Below are positions 1 to 5,331 of a stretch of 5,730 bases of DNA, piece by piece. Where the stretch lies: contig JAPUKT010000033.1 in NCBI GenBank assembly GCA_027295555.1, positions 1 to 5,730 of the forward strand, in the 5' to 3' direction. Numbering within the stretch: the stretch's first letter is position 1; each line of letters begins with the position of its first letter. The DNA comes from Deltaproteobacteria bacterium. Lineage in GTDB: Bacteria > Myxococcota_A > Polyangia > Polyangiales > Houyiibacteriaceae. Position numbers and translations under genes: made by a program. The notes beneath the pieces were generated by a model. It had not been told where the DNA came from and ran no database searches. It saw nothing but the letters and a program-made list of their open reading frames with translations.

Positions 1-83
1 CGGGCGCTGACGCTGGCGCGGGCGCGGACGCGGGCGCGGACGCTGACGCTGGCGCTGACGCTGGCGCTGACGCTGGCGCTGAC
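1..83. repeat. Tandem hexamer repeat (RCGCKG)n, left copy
   Basis: From position 4, thirteen consecutive 6-bp units fit RCGCKG (ACGCTG, GCGCTG, ACGCGG, GCGCGG) with no break up to position 81. Positions 82-83 add a partial unit that runs into the first base of the 31-bp inverted repeat. The array reaches the left window edge, so its full length is unknown. One frame is open and reads alternating Ala-Asp/Ala-Gly into the inverted repeat before a stop near 125, so it could be the tail of a truncated gene, but simple-sequence DNA gives such frames by chance. The same repeat recurs at 921-945 in the same orientation. Confidence 0.9.
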
Positions 84-162
84 AACTCCTTGGTTTGGGT
101 TCGGGCCCTGTTGACCACAGCGGGGTGAGGCCAACAGGGCCCGAACCCAAACCAAGGAGTTG
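83..162 (+). promoter_or_regulatory. Long perfect hairpin enclosing the RBS of the first four-helix-bundle gene
   Basis: Arm 83-113 is the exact reverse complement of arm 132-162: 31 bp without mismatch, separated by an 18-nt loop (114-131). The right arm ends 3 nt before the ATG at 166 and contains AAGGAG (154-159), a near-ideal Shine-Dalgarno sequence 6 nt from that ATG. In a transcript beginning upstream of 83, the RBS would be fully base-paired, so translation would need the hairpin to open, an RNA start inside it, or a bound factor. There is no T-tract after the stem as expected of an intrinsic terminator. It could be a translational operator, a protein-binding RNA structure, or the end of a mobile element; the sequence does not decide among these. 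Confidence 0.88.
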
Positions 163-165
163 CTC

Positions 166-498
166 ATGGAATCACCGAACGTTTACATTAGAGCCCGGAG
201 GGTCGTGCAGGAGCTCGCTCCGCTCCTCCGAGTGGTGCGAGAGCAGGATAAGGCACTTGCGGACCAGCTCAGGCGGGCTGCGCAGAGTGTGGTGCTCAAC
301 ATTGCCGAAGCTAGGGGGAGCGATGCGGGCAATGCGCGGTCCCGCTTCGCTACGGCGTGTGGCTCCGCCAAGGAAGTTCGAGCCGCTCTCCACATCGCAG
401 GCGACTGGGGCTACATCGAGACGCACACGGCAACTCACCTCGACGAGAAGCTCGACCGGGTGTGTGCCATCACGTGGTGTTTGGCTCGAAAGCCCTAA
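166..498 (+). CDS. Four-helix-bundle protein (23S rRNA intervening-sequence protein family), copy A
   Basis: A 110-residue protein of the small four-helix-bundle family first described from ORFs in 23S rRNA intervening sequences. The recognised signature is the stretch SVVLNIAEA followed by ARSRFATACGSAKEVRAAL and the GYI turn; family members usually have N-IAEG at the first of these. No catalytic residues or membrane segments are seen, and the protein looks wholly helical and basic. The ATG at 166 is chosen over the in-frame TTG at 160 because AAGGAG at 154-159 is correctly spaced for it. It is about two-thirds identical over roughly 60 core residues to the convergent gene at 495-821, and the two stop codons interlock. 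The family's molecular function is poorly known; the relative Avd works with reverse transcriptases in diversity-generating retroelements, but no reverse transcriptase is present here. The family call is firm and the role is unknown. Confidence 0.88.
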   Translation: MESPNVYIRARRVVQELAPLLRVVREQDKALADQLRRAAQSVVLNIAEARGSDAGNARSRFATACGSAKEVRAALHIAGDWGYIETHTATHLDEKLDRVCAITWCLARKP

Positions 499-821
499 CG
501 GCCGGAAAGCCTCCAGGACATCGCGCAGACCTCATCGAGCGCGGTGTCGACCTTTGCCAACCGGGTTTGGCCGATGTAGCCGTAGGCCCCGGCTAGCTGA
601 AGTCCCGCACGGACCTCCTTGGCGGACCCGCATGCACTGGCAAATCGCGCTCTGGCCGTCCCGGAGTCATTCCCGTCCGCCTCGGCGAGGTTGAGAACGA
701 CGCTATTCATAGCCCTCCGTACTTGGTCGAAGAGGTCCTTGTCGCGCTTCCTGATGATGGGAAGAACCCCCTGCAGCCCCTCCGCTGCCTGAAGTGCCCT
801 TTGTTGAACGATGAGTCCCAT
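495..821 (-). CDS. Four-helix-bundle protein (23S rRNA intervening-sequence protein family), copy B
   Basis: A 108-residue paralogue of the gene at 166-498, on the opposite strand. Shared blocks include SVVLN(I/L)AEA, the identical ACGSAKEVRA and GYI; the N- and C-terminal helices are more divergent. The ATG at 821 is preceded by AAAGGA (835-830) with 8 nt between, inside the start-proximal arm of a long hairpin (824-897). Its TAG stop (497-495) and the TAA stop of copy A (496-498) share bases in the tetranucleotide CTAA. The gene lies downstream of, and on the same strand as, the pilT-like operon that ends at 946, so read-through transcription could reach it. No catalytic or transmembrane feature is visible. 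The family assignment is confident; a nucleic-acid-binding role is only inferred from the family's association with structured RNA. Confidence 0.88.
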   Translation of the reverse strand: MGLIVQQRALQAAEGLQGVLPIIRKRDKDLFDQVRRAMNSVVLNLAEADGNDSGTARARFASACGSAKEVRAGLQLAGAYGYIGQTRLAKVDTALDEVCAMSWRLSGR

Positions 822-823
822 GA

Positions 824-897
824 GTGATTTCCTTTCTGAGTGGCTCGGGTCCCCTCACAAAAGGAGGGGGAGCCGAGCCACTCAGAAAGGAAATCAC
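824..897 (-). promoter_or_regulatory. Long perfect hairpin enclosing the RBS of the second four-helix-bundle gene
   Basis: Arm 824-848 is the exact reverse complement of arm 873-897 (25 bp). After a G:G mismatch the pairing continues inward, with CCCCTC (851-856) opposite GAGGGG (864-869) and a one-base bulge, leaving a loop of about 7 nt. The start-proximal arm ends 2 nt from the ATG and contains the Shine-Dalgarno sequence AAAGGA. The architecture matches that of the hairpin at 83-162, yet the stem sequences are unrelated apart from the purine-rich RBS. A T-rich run characteristic of intrinsic terminators is absent on the gene-B side. Confidence 0.88.
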
Positions 898-907
898 GAT
901 CCACCAA

Positions 908-919
908 GTGTGATCACAC
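908..919. repeat. 12-bp perfect palindrome GTGTGATCACAC
   Basis: A self-complementary 12-mer between the second hairpin and the right-hand hexamer repeat. It contains TGTGA and TCACA, the half-sites of CRP/FNR-type operators, but without the usual 6-bp spacer, so it is not a canonical site of that kind. It could be an operator, an element boundary or chance. Confidence 0.5.
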
Positions 920-920
920 G

Positions 921-945
921 GACGCTGGCGCTGACGCTGACGCTG
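921..945. repeat. Tandem hexamer repeat, right copy
   Basis: Four units of the same hexamer family as at 1-83 (GACGCT GGCGCT GACGCT GACGCT, then G), in the same orientation. Nineteen consecutive bases (921-939) are identical to 45-63. The repeat directly abuts the stop codon of the pilT-like gene (TAA, 948-946). With the left copy it brackets the two-gene hairpin cassette as imperfect direct repeats. Confidence 0.8.
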
Positions 946-2022
946 TTATCCTTGGAGGGCCTTCACCACTTCCGGCCGCTTCGCGAAGGTTTCCTTGTCG
1001 GCGGCCTTCTCGATGGCGTCCCGCGCGGTCACTTTGCCTTCGGCGACCAGACCCCCGAGGACTGCATCAATGCTCTGCATTCCGTAGATCCCGCCGCTTT
1101 GGATCAGGCTTTGCAGCATCGTCGTCTTCGCCTCGCGAATCGCCGCGGATACGCCCGACGTCCCGATAAGGATCTCCTGAGCCGCGATACGGCCGCTTCC
1201 GTCTGCCCTCTTCAGTAGTTGCTGCGCGATGATGCCGGCCAGGGATTCTGCAAGCATGCCGCGGATCTGGGGTTGTTGGCTCGCCGGGAACGCGTTGACG
1301 AAACGGTTGATCGTGGCGGGCGCCGAGTTGGTGTGAACCGTTGCGAAGATCAACACGCCAAAGCTAGCAAGCTGAAGGGCCATCTTCATGGTCTCGCGTC
1401 CTCGTAGCTCACCAATCAGGATCACGTCTGCGTTCTCTCGGCCCGCGCTGCGAATCGCATCGGCGAAACTGGGTGTATCCACTCCGACCTCGCGGTGGGT
1501 GATTTGACACTTGCGCGGTCGGTGCACGAACTCGACTGGATCCTCGATCGTAAGGATGTGCCCCTCGCGCGTACGGTTGATGTGGTCCAGCAGTGCAGCA
1601 AGCGTCGTGCTCTTGCCGCTGCCGGTGGGCCCAGTGACGAGCACCAAGCCTGCTCTTCTATCCGCGAGCTTCACGACGGCGCTGGGCAGCCCCAATTGTT
1701 CGGTCGTCAGGATCTCGCTTGGAATGGTTCGAAACACGGCGCCCGGACCCGTCGTCTTGTAGAGGTAGTTCGCGCGGACGCGCGCCTTGTCCTCGTAGCC
1801 GTACGCAAAGTCGAGATCGTGATACGCATGAAAGTACTCGCGCCGCTCCTGGTCTAGGAGCTCGTCCATTAGCCGAATGATGGTCGGGCGATCCAACGGC
1901 GCTTGGTCGAGCGCGACCAGCTCTCCCTTCAAGCGAATCGTGGGCGGATAGCCTACCGAGAGATGGAGATCGGACCCACCGCGGTCGAGAAGCACATCAA
2001 AGTATCGGTCGAGCTCCGGCAT
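946..2022 (-). CDS. pilT: PilT-family type IV pilus retraction ATPase (standard length)
   Basis: A 358-residue protein of typical PilT length, a hexameric cytoplasmic ATPase of the type that powers pilus retraction. The N-terminal PAS-like domain carries SDLHL (17-21) and the G-PP-IR-KG-L pattern. The ATPase core has Walker A GPTGSGKST (131-139), the Asp box TIEDPVEF (158-165), Walker B DVILIGE with Glu205, and HTNSA (230-234). The PilT-type C-terminal motif is recognisable as AAIREAKTTMLQSLIQSG (293-310). Two oddities are visible: the first His-box histidine, normally in GHL, is Val223, and the usual REDPD before Walker B reads GRENAD. The ATG at 2022 lies 3 nt after the upstream gene's stop, with AAGGA (2037-2033) as RBS, so translation is probably coupled. 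Myxobacteria carry several PilT paralogues, so this need not be the principal retraction motor; the symbol is a family-level label. Confidence 0.9.
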   Translation of the reverse strand: MPELDRYFDVLLDRGGSDLHLSVGYPPTIRLKGELVALDQAPLDRPTIIRLMDELLDQERREYFHAYHDLDFAYGYEDKARVRANYLYKTTGPGAVFRTIPSEILTTEQLGLPSAVVKLADRRAGLVLVTGPTGSGKSTTLAALLDHINRTREGHILTIEDPVEFVHRPRKCQITHREVGVDTPSFADAIRSAGRENADVILIGELRGRETMKMALQLASFGVLIFATVHTNSAPATINRFVNAFPASQQPQIRGMLAESLAGIIAQQLLKRADGSGRIAAQEILIGTSGVSAAIREAKTTMLQSLIQSGGIYGMQSIDAVLGGLVAEGKVTARDAIEKAADKETFAKRPEVVKALQG

Positions 2023-2025
2023 AAA

Positions 2026-3651
2026 TCACTTGTCCTTCTTGGAAAACAGGTTTCGTCGGCTGCCTTTACGGGCCCGTTCCCGGTCCTGCGGTTTCGGCTC
2101 GCCTACCGGCGTGGCGTCTCCGATGACGCGGGGATCGTCGGCATAGGCCTTCGCAGCTTCCTCGGAGATCACACCTGCCGAGAGCAGCCCGTTGAGCGAA
2201 TCTTCGATTCGGATCATCCCGAATGCGCGGCCGCGCTGAAGAAGGCTCGGCAGCTGAAACAGCTTGTCGTCGCGGATGAGTGACCACAACGCCATATTTC
2301 CGGTCAAGAGCTCCACCGCAGCCACGCGTCCGTGCCCGTCTTTTCGAGGGACGAGACGCTGGCTGACCACGAACTTCAGCGCACCCGCCAGCGTCGCCCG
2401 CACCTGGGATTGATCGTCTGGCGGGAACATGTCGATCAAACGGTCGATCGTGGTTGCGCCGGAAGGGGTGCTCATCGTGGCGAACACCAGGTGGCCCGTC
2501 TCGGCCGCCTCGAGCGCCTTCTCGACGGTCTCACGATCCCGAAGCTCACCGATGGCAATGACATCGGGATCCTCGCGCAGGGATCCCTTCAGCGCAGAGT
2601 GAAAGCTCTTCGTATGTGCACCGACCTCGCGCTGACTGATGATCGCCCTCTTGATCGGATGAATGACCTCGACGGGGTCCTCGACCGTAATGACGTGAAC
2701 AGGGCGCTCGGCGTTGAATAGATCGACGAGCGCAGCGAGAGTGGTCGTTTTGCCCGCTCCGCTGGGACCGGACACGACCACCAGCCCCTGATGGTAGTCC
2801 AGCATTTGGCGCAGCTCCCCTGGCAGGCCCAGAGACTCGATGGTCGGCGGCTCATCCCTGATGAGTCGGAAGCATCCCTTGATTCCACCGCGCTGTTTGT
2901 TGGCGTTGACACGAAAGCGGCCAGCGCCCTCGATCTCGCATGCGAAGTCCGCGTAGCCTAGCTCCTCGAACTGCTGTGCATTGCGCTGATCGAGCAAAGG
3001 CATCAGGAGAGAGCGCGCTCGATGGTCGTCCAAAGCGTCGCCTCGTGGAACCAGAAGACCATCGCACCGAAACCGTACCGACTCCCCGGACATGATGTGG
3101 ACGTCGCTGGCGGATTCGGCGCGAGCGTCCGCCAACAGTTTGCGTAGCTCCGCGGGCGCCGGCACCGGCACGTCCGCTGGCACGAACTCGGCCAACGGCG
3201 AGGCCTCAGGCGGCGGGCGATACGAATGTCGGGGAATCACTTTTGGAGGGTTCGGATATTGGATCGCGACGGGTGGCGGTCGATGAGAAACGATGGGCTG
3301 GGACTCCGGCTTGGAGTGCAGCTCTGGCACCACCGCCGGAGGCTCCGATACGCAGTCGGGAAGCCAGACCCGCAGCAGGAGCGCCTGCCCCGAGCGCGCC
3401 ACGGTCGCGACGTACTTGCTCCCGTTGATCTGCGCGGCCGTCGGCGCCGATGCCCCGTCCTCGTCGGGGACGAGGTCTTGCAAAGGGGTCCTGTCGACGA
3501 GCTTGAGGATGTGTTGTGCCGTCAGCGGTTCGCGGGTGACCGGCTGCAGCTTGCCCTTGCGCTTGGCTGCGGCGGTCGCACCGCTCTGGAAGACGATCTC
3601 GGTAACATCCCCTCTCTCGAGGTAGTGAAGAAACTTTTCGAGGCCTGCCAC
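2026..3651 (-). CDS. PilT-like ATPase with extra degenerate N-terminal domain and proline-rich linker
   Basis: About 541 residues from the GTG at 3651, against roughly 350 for PilT. Residues 1-97 resemble a PilT N-terminal domain (GLEKFLHYLERG, SGA, KGKLQPV) but TEIVF replaces SDLHL, and no ATPase core follows. Residues 98-167 are a proline-rich linker. A complete PilT unit follows: SDVHI (182-186), Walker A GPSGAGKTT (295-303), Asp box TVEDPVE (322-328), REDPD and Walker B with Glu369, and a LIRDDK-LPSLLQRG motif near 458-474. The tail (524-541) is strongly basic. In the His box GHLVFAT is intact, but the HT-SA histidine is replaced by Ser394. An in-frame GTG at 3720 would add 23 residues. 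I prefer 3651 because the family alignment starts there, third-position GC drops upstream, and a promoter-like box lies in that stretch; neither start has a clear RBS. A retraction-type or regulatory ATPase role is inferred. Confidence 0.85.
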   Translation of the reverse strand: MAGLEKFLHYLERGDVTEIVFQSGATAAAKRKGKLQPVTREPLTAQHILKLVDRTPLQDLVPDEDGASAPTAAQINGSKYVATVARSGQALLLRVWLPDCVSEPPAVVPELHSKPESQPIVSHRPPPVAIQYPNPPKVIPRHSYRPPPEASPLAEFVPADVPVPAPAELRKLLADARAESASDVHIMSGESVRFRCDGLLVPRGDALDDHRARSLLMPLLDQRNAQQFEELGYADFACEIEGAGRFRVNANKQRGGIKGCFRLIRDEPPTIESLGLPGELRQMLDYHQGLVVVSGPSGAGKTTTLAALVDLFNAERPVHVITVEDPVEVIHPIKRAIISQREVGAHTKSFHSALKGSLREDPDVIAIGELRDRETVEKALEAAETGHLVFATMSTPSGATTIDRLIDMFPPDDQSQVRATLAGALKFVVSQRLVPRKDGHGRVAAVELLTGNMALWSLIRDDKLFQLPSLLQRGRAFGMIRIEDSLNGLLSAGVISEEAAKAYADDPRVIGDATPVGEPKPQDRERARKGSRRNLFSKKDK

Positions 3652-3658
3652 GTTTTCA

Positions 3659-3688
3659 ATAATAACGGTAAAATTCGCTGTGACCCAA
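3659..3688 (-). promoter_or_regulatory. Candidate promoter for the pilT-like operon
   Basis: On the minus strand, TTGGGT (3688-3683) is followed after 18 bp by TATTAT (3664-3659), five of six bases of the sigma-70 -10 consensus, within a strikingly AT-rich patch. Transcription would begin at or next to the GTG at 3651, giving a leaderless or nearly leaderless mRNA, consistent with the missing RBS. If translation really begins at 3720, this patch would be coding instead. Confidence 0.4.
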
Positions 3689-3819
3689 AGCACAATCGAA
3701 ACGGCCCGCCGGTCTCGCACCTGACATTCCGATCAGAGCGGAAATCACGGAGAACCGGTCGTTTGACAGGAACCCACACCCGTTGCTAGCGTTTTCGTCT
3801 CGAAAAGAAGGCTTGCCCC

Positions 3820-3849
3820 TTGTCCGTGTATAACGGAAAAGTGTAATAT
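3820..3849 (+). promoter_or_regulatory. Candidate promoter for the coiled-coil protein / pyrF / rlmB unit
   Basis: TTGTCC (3820-3825) and TAATAT (3844-3849) are separated by 18 bp, a plausible sigma-70-type promoter in an AT-rich stretch. Transcription would begin only a few bases before the ATG at 3860, which has no recognisable Shine-Dalgarno sequence. A small inverted repeat, TTTTCG-TCT-CGAAAA (3792-3806), lies just upstream of the -35 box and could be an operator, though it is short. Confidence 0.4.
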
Positions 3850-3859
3850 AAGTATCATC

Positions 3860-4594
3860 ATGTCCGAGGAAAAAGAGTCTTCCGTTCTCTTCAACCTTCG
3901 CAAGCTCATGAACATTGAAGAAGACCGTGTTCGTGACGAGGGAGAAGAGCGACTTCGACAAGAGGCAGCCGAACGCGAGCGCATTGCCGAAGAAGCTCGC
4001 CGAAAGCAAGAAGAGGAAGAGGCGGGACGCCACGCCGAGGAGGGGGCTCGCCTCGCGGAAGCGCGGCAGATTCGCGAGGAAGAAGAGCGAGTGCTTCGCG
4101 AACGCCAAGAAGCCGAGCTCCGTGTTCGTCTCGAACAAGAGGCCCATGAGAAGGCCGACGAGCACAAGCGCATGCTCGATCACGAAAAGGAGCTCGCGAC
4201 CATCAGCTCGCAGCAACGCAAGGGGGTACACCCTGGGTTGTTGGCGGCGGCCGCCGTGCTCGTCATCGGTCTGGGCGCGGGCTCGTACTTTGGGATTTAC
4301 AAGCCCGCCGTCGAGCAGCGAGAAGCAGAAGCAATCGCCGCCAAGATGGAGGCCAAGCGTGCCGCTCGCGAGGCCCAAGAGGCTCGCAAAGCAGCCGAGC
4401 TAGAAGCCCGAAAGCGCGTAGAGGCCGAAGCGGAAAAGGAGCTTCTCGCCGAAAAGGCGCAACGCGAAGCACAGGCTGCCGCGGCTGCGCGAAGGGCTGC
4501 AGCGCCCAGGAAGCCCGCGGGAGCACGACGCGGCCGATCGAAGCCGCGCAAAGCGGATACCGACGATCCGCTTGCTGGGCTGGACAGCCTCTAG
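3860..4594 (+). CDS. Coiled-coil single-pass membrane protein of unknown function
   Basis: A 244-residue protein that I do not recognise as a named family. A short N-terminal segment (SSVLFNLRKLMNIEEDR) leads into about 100 residues almost wholly of Glu, Arg, Ala, Gln and Lys (about 18-118), a clear long charged coiled coil. A hydrophobic stretch at about 126-147 (GLLAAAAVLVIGLGAGSYF and on) is a probable single transmembrane helix. A second Ala/Glu/Lys/Arg helix (150-212) follows, then a basic Pro/Arg segment (214-231) and an acidic tail ending DDPLAGLDSL. There is no signal peptide at the start. The layout is reminiscent of TolA-like or other scaffold proteins, but low-complexity composition makes homology unsafe. 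It is divergent from the pilT-like operon and probably heads the transcript containing pyrF. A structural or anchoring role near the pilus ATPases is only a guess from position. The ATG at 3860 has no clear RBS. Confidence 0.82.
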   Translation: MSEEKESSVLFNLRKLMNIEEDRVRDEGEERLRQEAAERERIAEEARRKQEEEEAGRHAEEGARLAEARQIREEEERVLRERQEAELRVRLEQEAHEKADEHKRMLDHEKELATISSQQRKGVHPGLLAAAAVLVIGLGAGSYFGIYKPAVEQREAEAIAAKMEAKRAAREAQEARKAAELEARKRVEAEAEKELLAEKAQREAQAAAAARRAAAPRKPAGARRGRSKPRKADTDDPLAGLDSL

Positions 4595-4623
4595 TCCGCA
4601 CCGTAGCGTAGCTGCGGTGAGTG

Positions 4624-5331
4624 ATGGATGAACACGACCCAGCGTCGCGCCTCGCTCTTGCGCTCGATGTGCCTGACCTCGATGTAGCAAGGCGGCTCAT
4701 CGAACAGACGCGCGAGCACATCGGCGTCTTCAAAATCGGTCTCGAGCTCTTCACCGCGGTCGGTCCACCCGCCGTCGAAGTCGTATTGAACGCGGGAGCC
4801 AAATGCTTCCTCGACCTGAAGATCCACGACATCCCAGCAACGACGGGCCGATCCGTCGCGCGGGCCGCAGCGATGGGCGTCCACTACCTCACTATGCACA
4901 GTGCCGCCGGAAGCGAGGCGCTGGGGGCGGCAAACCAGTCGGCTGGGTCGATGCAGCTTCTAGCAGTGACCATCCTCACCAGCCTGGACGAGACATCGCT
5001 CCGGGAAATCGGTTTCGTCGACGGCCCGAAGCCATCGGTGACGAGGCTCGCGAAGCTTGCCTGGGACGCGGGTATCCGTGGGTTCGTGACCTCTGCGCAC
5101 GAATGCGACGCCCTTCGCTCTTCTCTCGGCAACAACGCGTTTCTGGTGACGCCGGGCATCCGCCCAGCGGACGCTGCAGCCGGTGATCAAAAACGCGTGA
5201 TGACCCCCGCGTTGGCCATCGCAGCGGGTTCTAGCCTGCTGGTGGTGGGAAGGCCGATTCGCAACGCAGACGATCCTGCCGCGGCGGCATCGACCTTGGC
5301 GCGGGAAGTAGGGTTGGCACTTCGACGATGA
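4624..5331 (+). CDS. pyrF: Orotidine 5'-phosphate decarboxylase
   Basis: A 235-residue enzyme of normal length for bacterial PyrF, catalysing decarboxylation of OMP to UMP, the last step of de novo pyrimidine synthesis, in the cytosol. The beta/alpha-barrel motifs are complete: LALDVPD (11-17, Asp15), FKIGLELF (36-43, Lys37), the catalytic DLKIHDIP (64-71; Asp64, Lys66, Asp69), the VTPGIRP phosphate-loop segment (175-181) and VVGRPI (207-212). The ATG at 4624 is preferred over the adjacent in-frame GTG at 4621, which would add one residue; GGTGA (4616-4620) is the only RBS candidate and lies rather close. It begins 29 bp after the coiled-coil gene and overlaps rlmB by ATGA, suggesting co-transcription with both. 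No regulatory attenuator is visible in the short gap before it. Confidence 0.95.
   Translation: MDEHDPASRLALALDVPDLDVARRLIEQTREHIGVFKIGLELFTAVGPPAVEVVLNAGAKCFLDLKIHDIPATTGRSVARAAAMGVHYLTMHSAAGSEALGAANQSAGSMQLLAVTILTSLDETSLREIGFVDGPKPSVTRLAKLAWDAGIRGFVTSAHECDALRSSLGNNAFLVTPGIRPADAAAGDQKRVMTPALAIAAGSSLLVVGRPIRNADDPAAAASTLAREVGLALRR

Noticed and set aside
83..897. The two hairpins as terminal inverted repeats of one insertion sequence
   Set aside because: The two hairpins do not match each other in sequence, no transposase is present, and no clean target-site duplication other than the low-complexity repeat is visible. A mobile origin remains possible but is not a standard IS.
1..945. CRISPR array or diversity-generating retroelement
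   Set aside because: The hexamer repeats have no spacers. The four-helix-bundle proteins are distant relatives of Avd, but there is no reverse transcriptase, template repeat or variable repeat here.
811..1218. Open frame on the plus strand across hairpin 2 and the end of the pilT-like gene (135 codons)
   Set aside because: It runs through the inverted repeat and antisense to a clear PilT C-terminus; the translation has no recognisable motif. High GC leaves long antisense frames open by chance.
3656..4378. Minus-strand open frame of 240 codons opposite the coiled-coil gene
   Set aside because: It is antisense to a biased Glu/Arg/Ala-rich gene, which gives Leu/Phe/Ser-rich shadows that look like membrane proteins. 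The coiled-coil frame has its own promoter-like sequence and consistent third-position GC.
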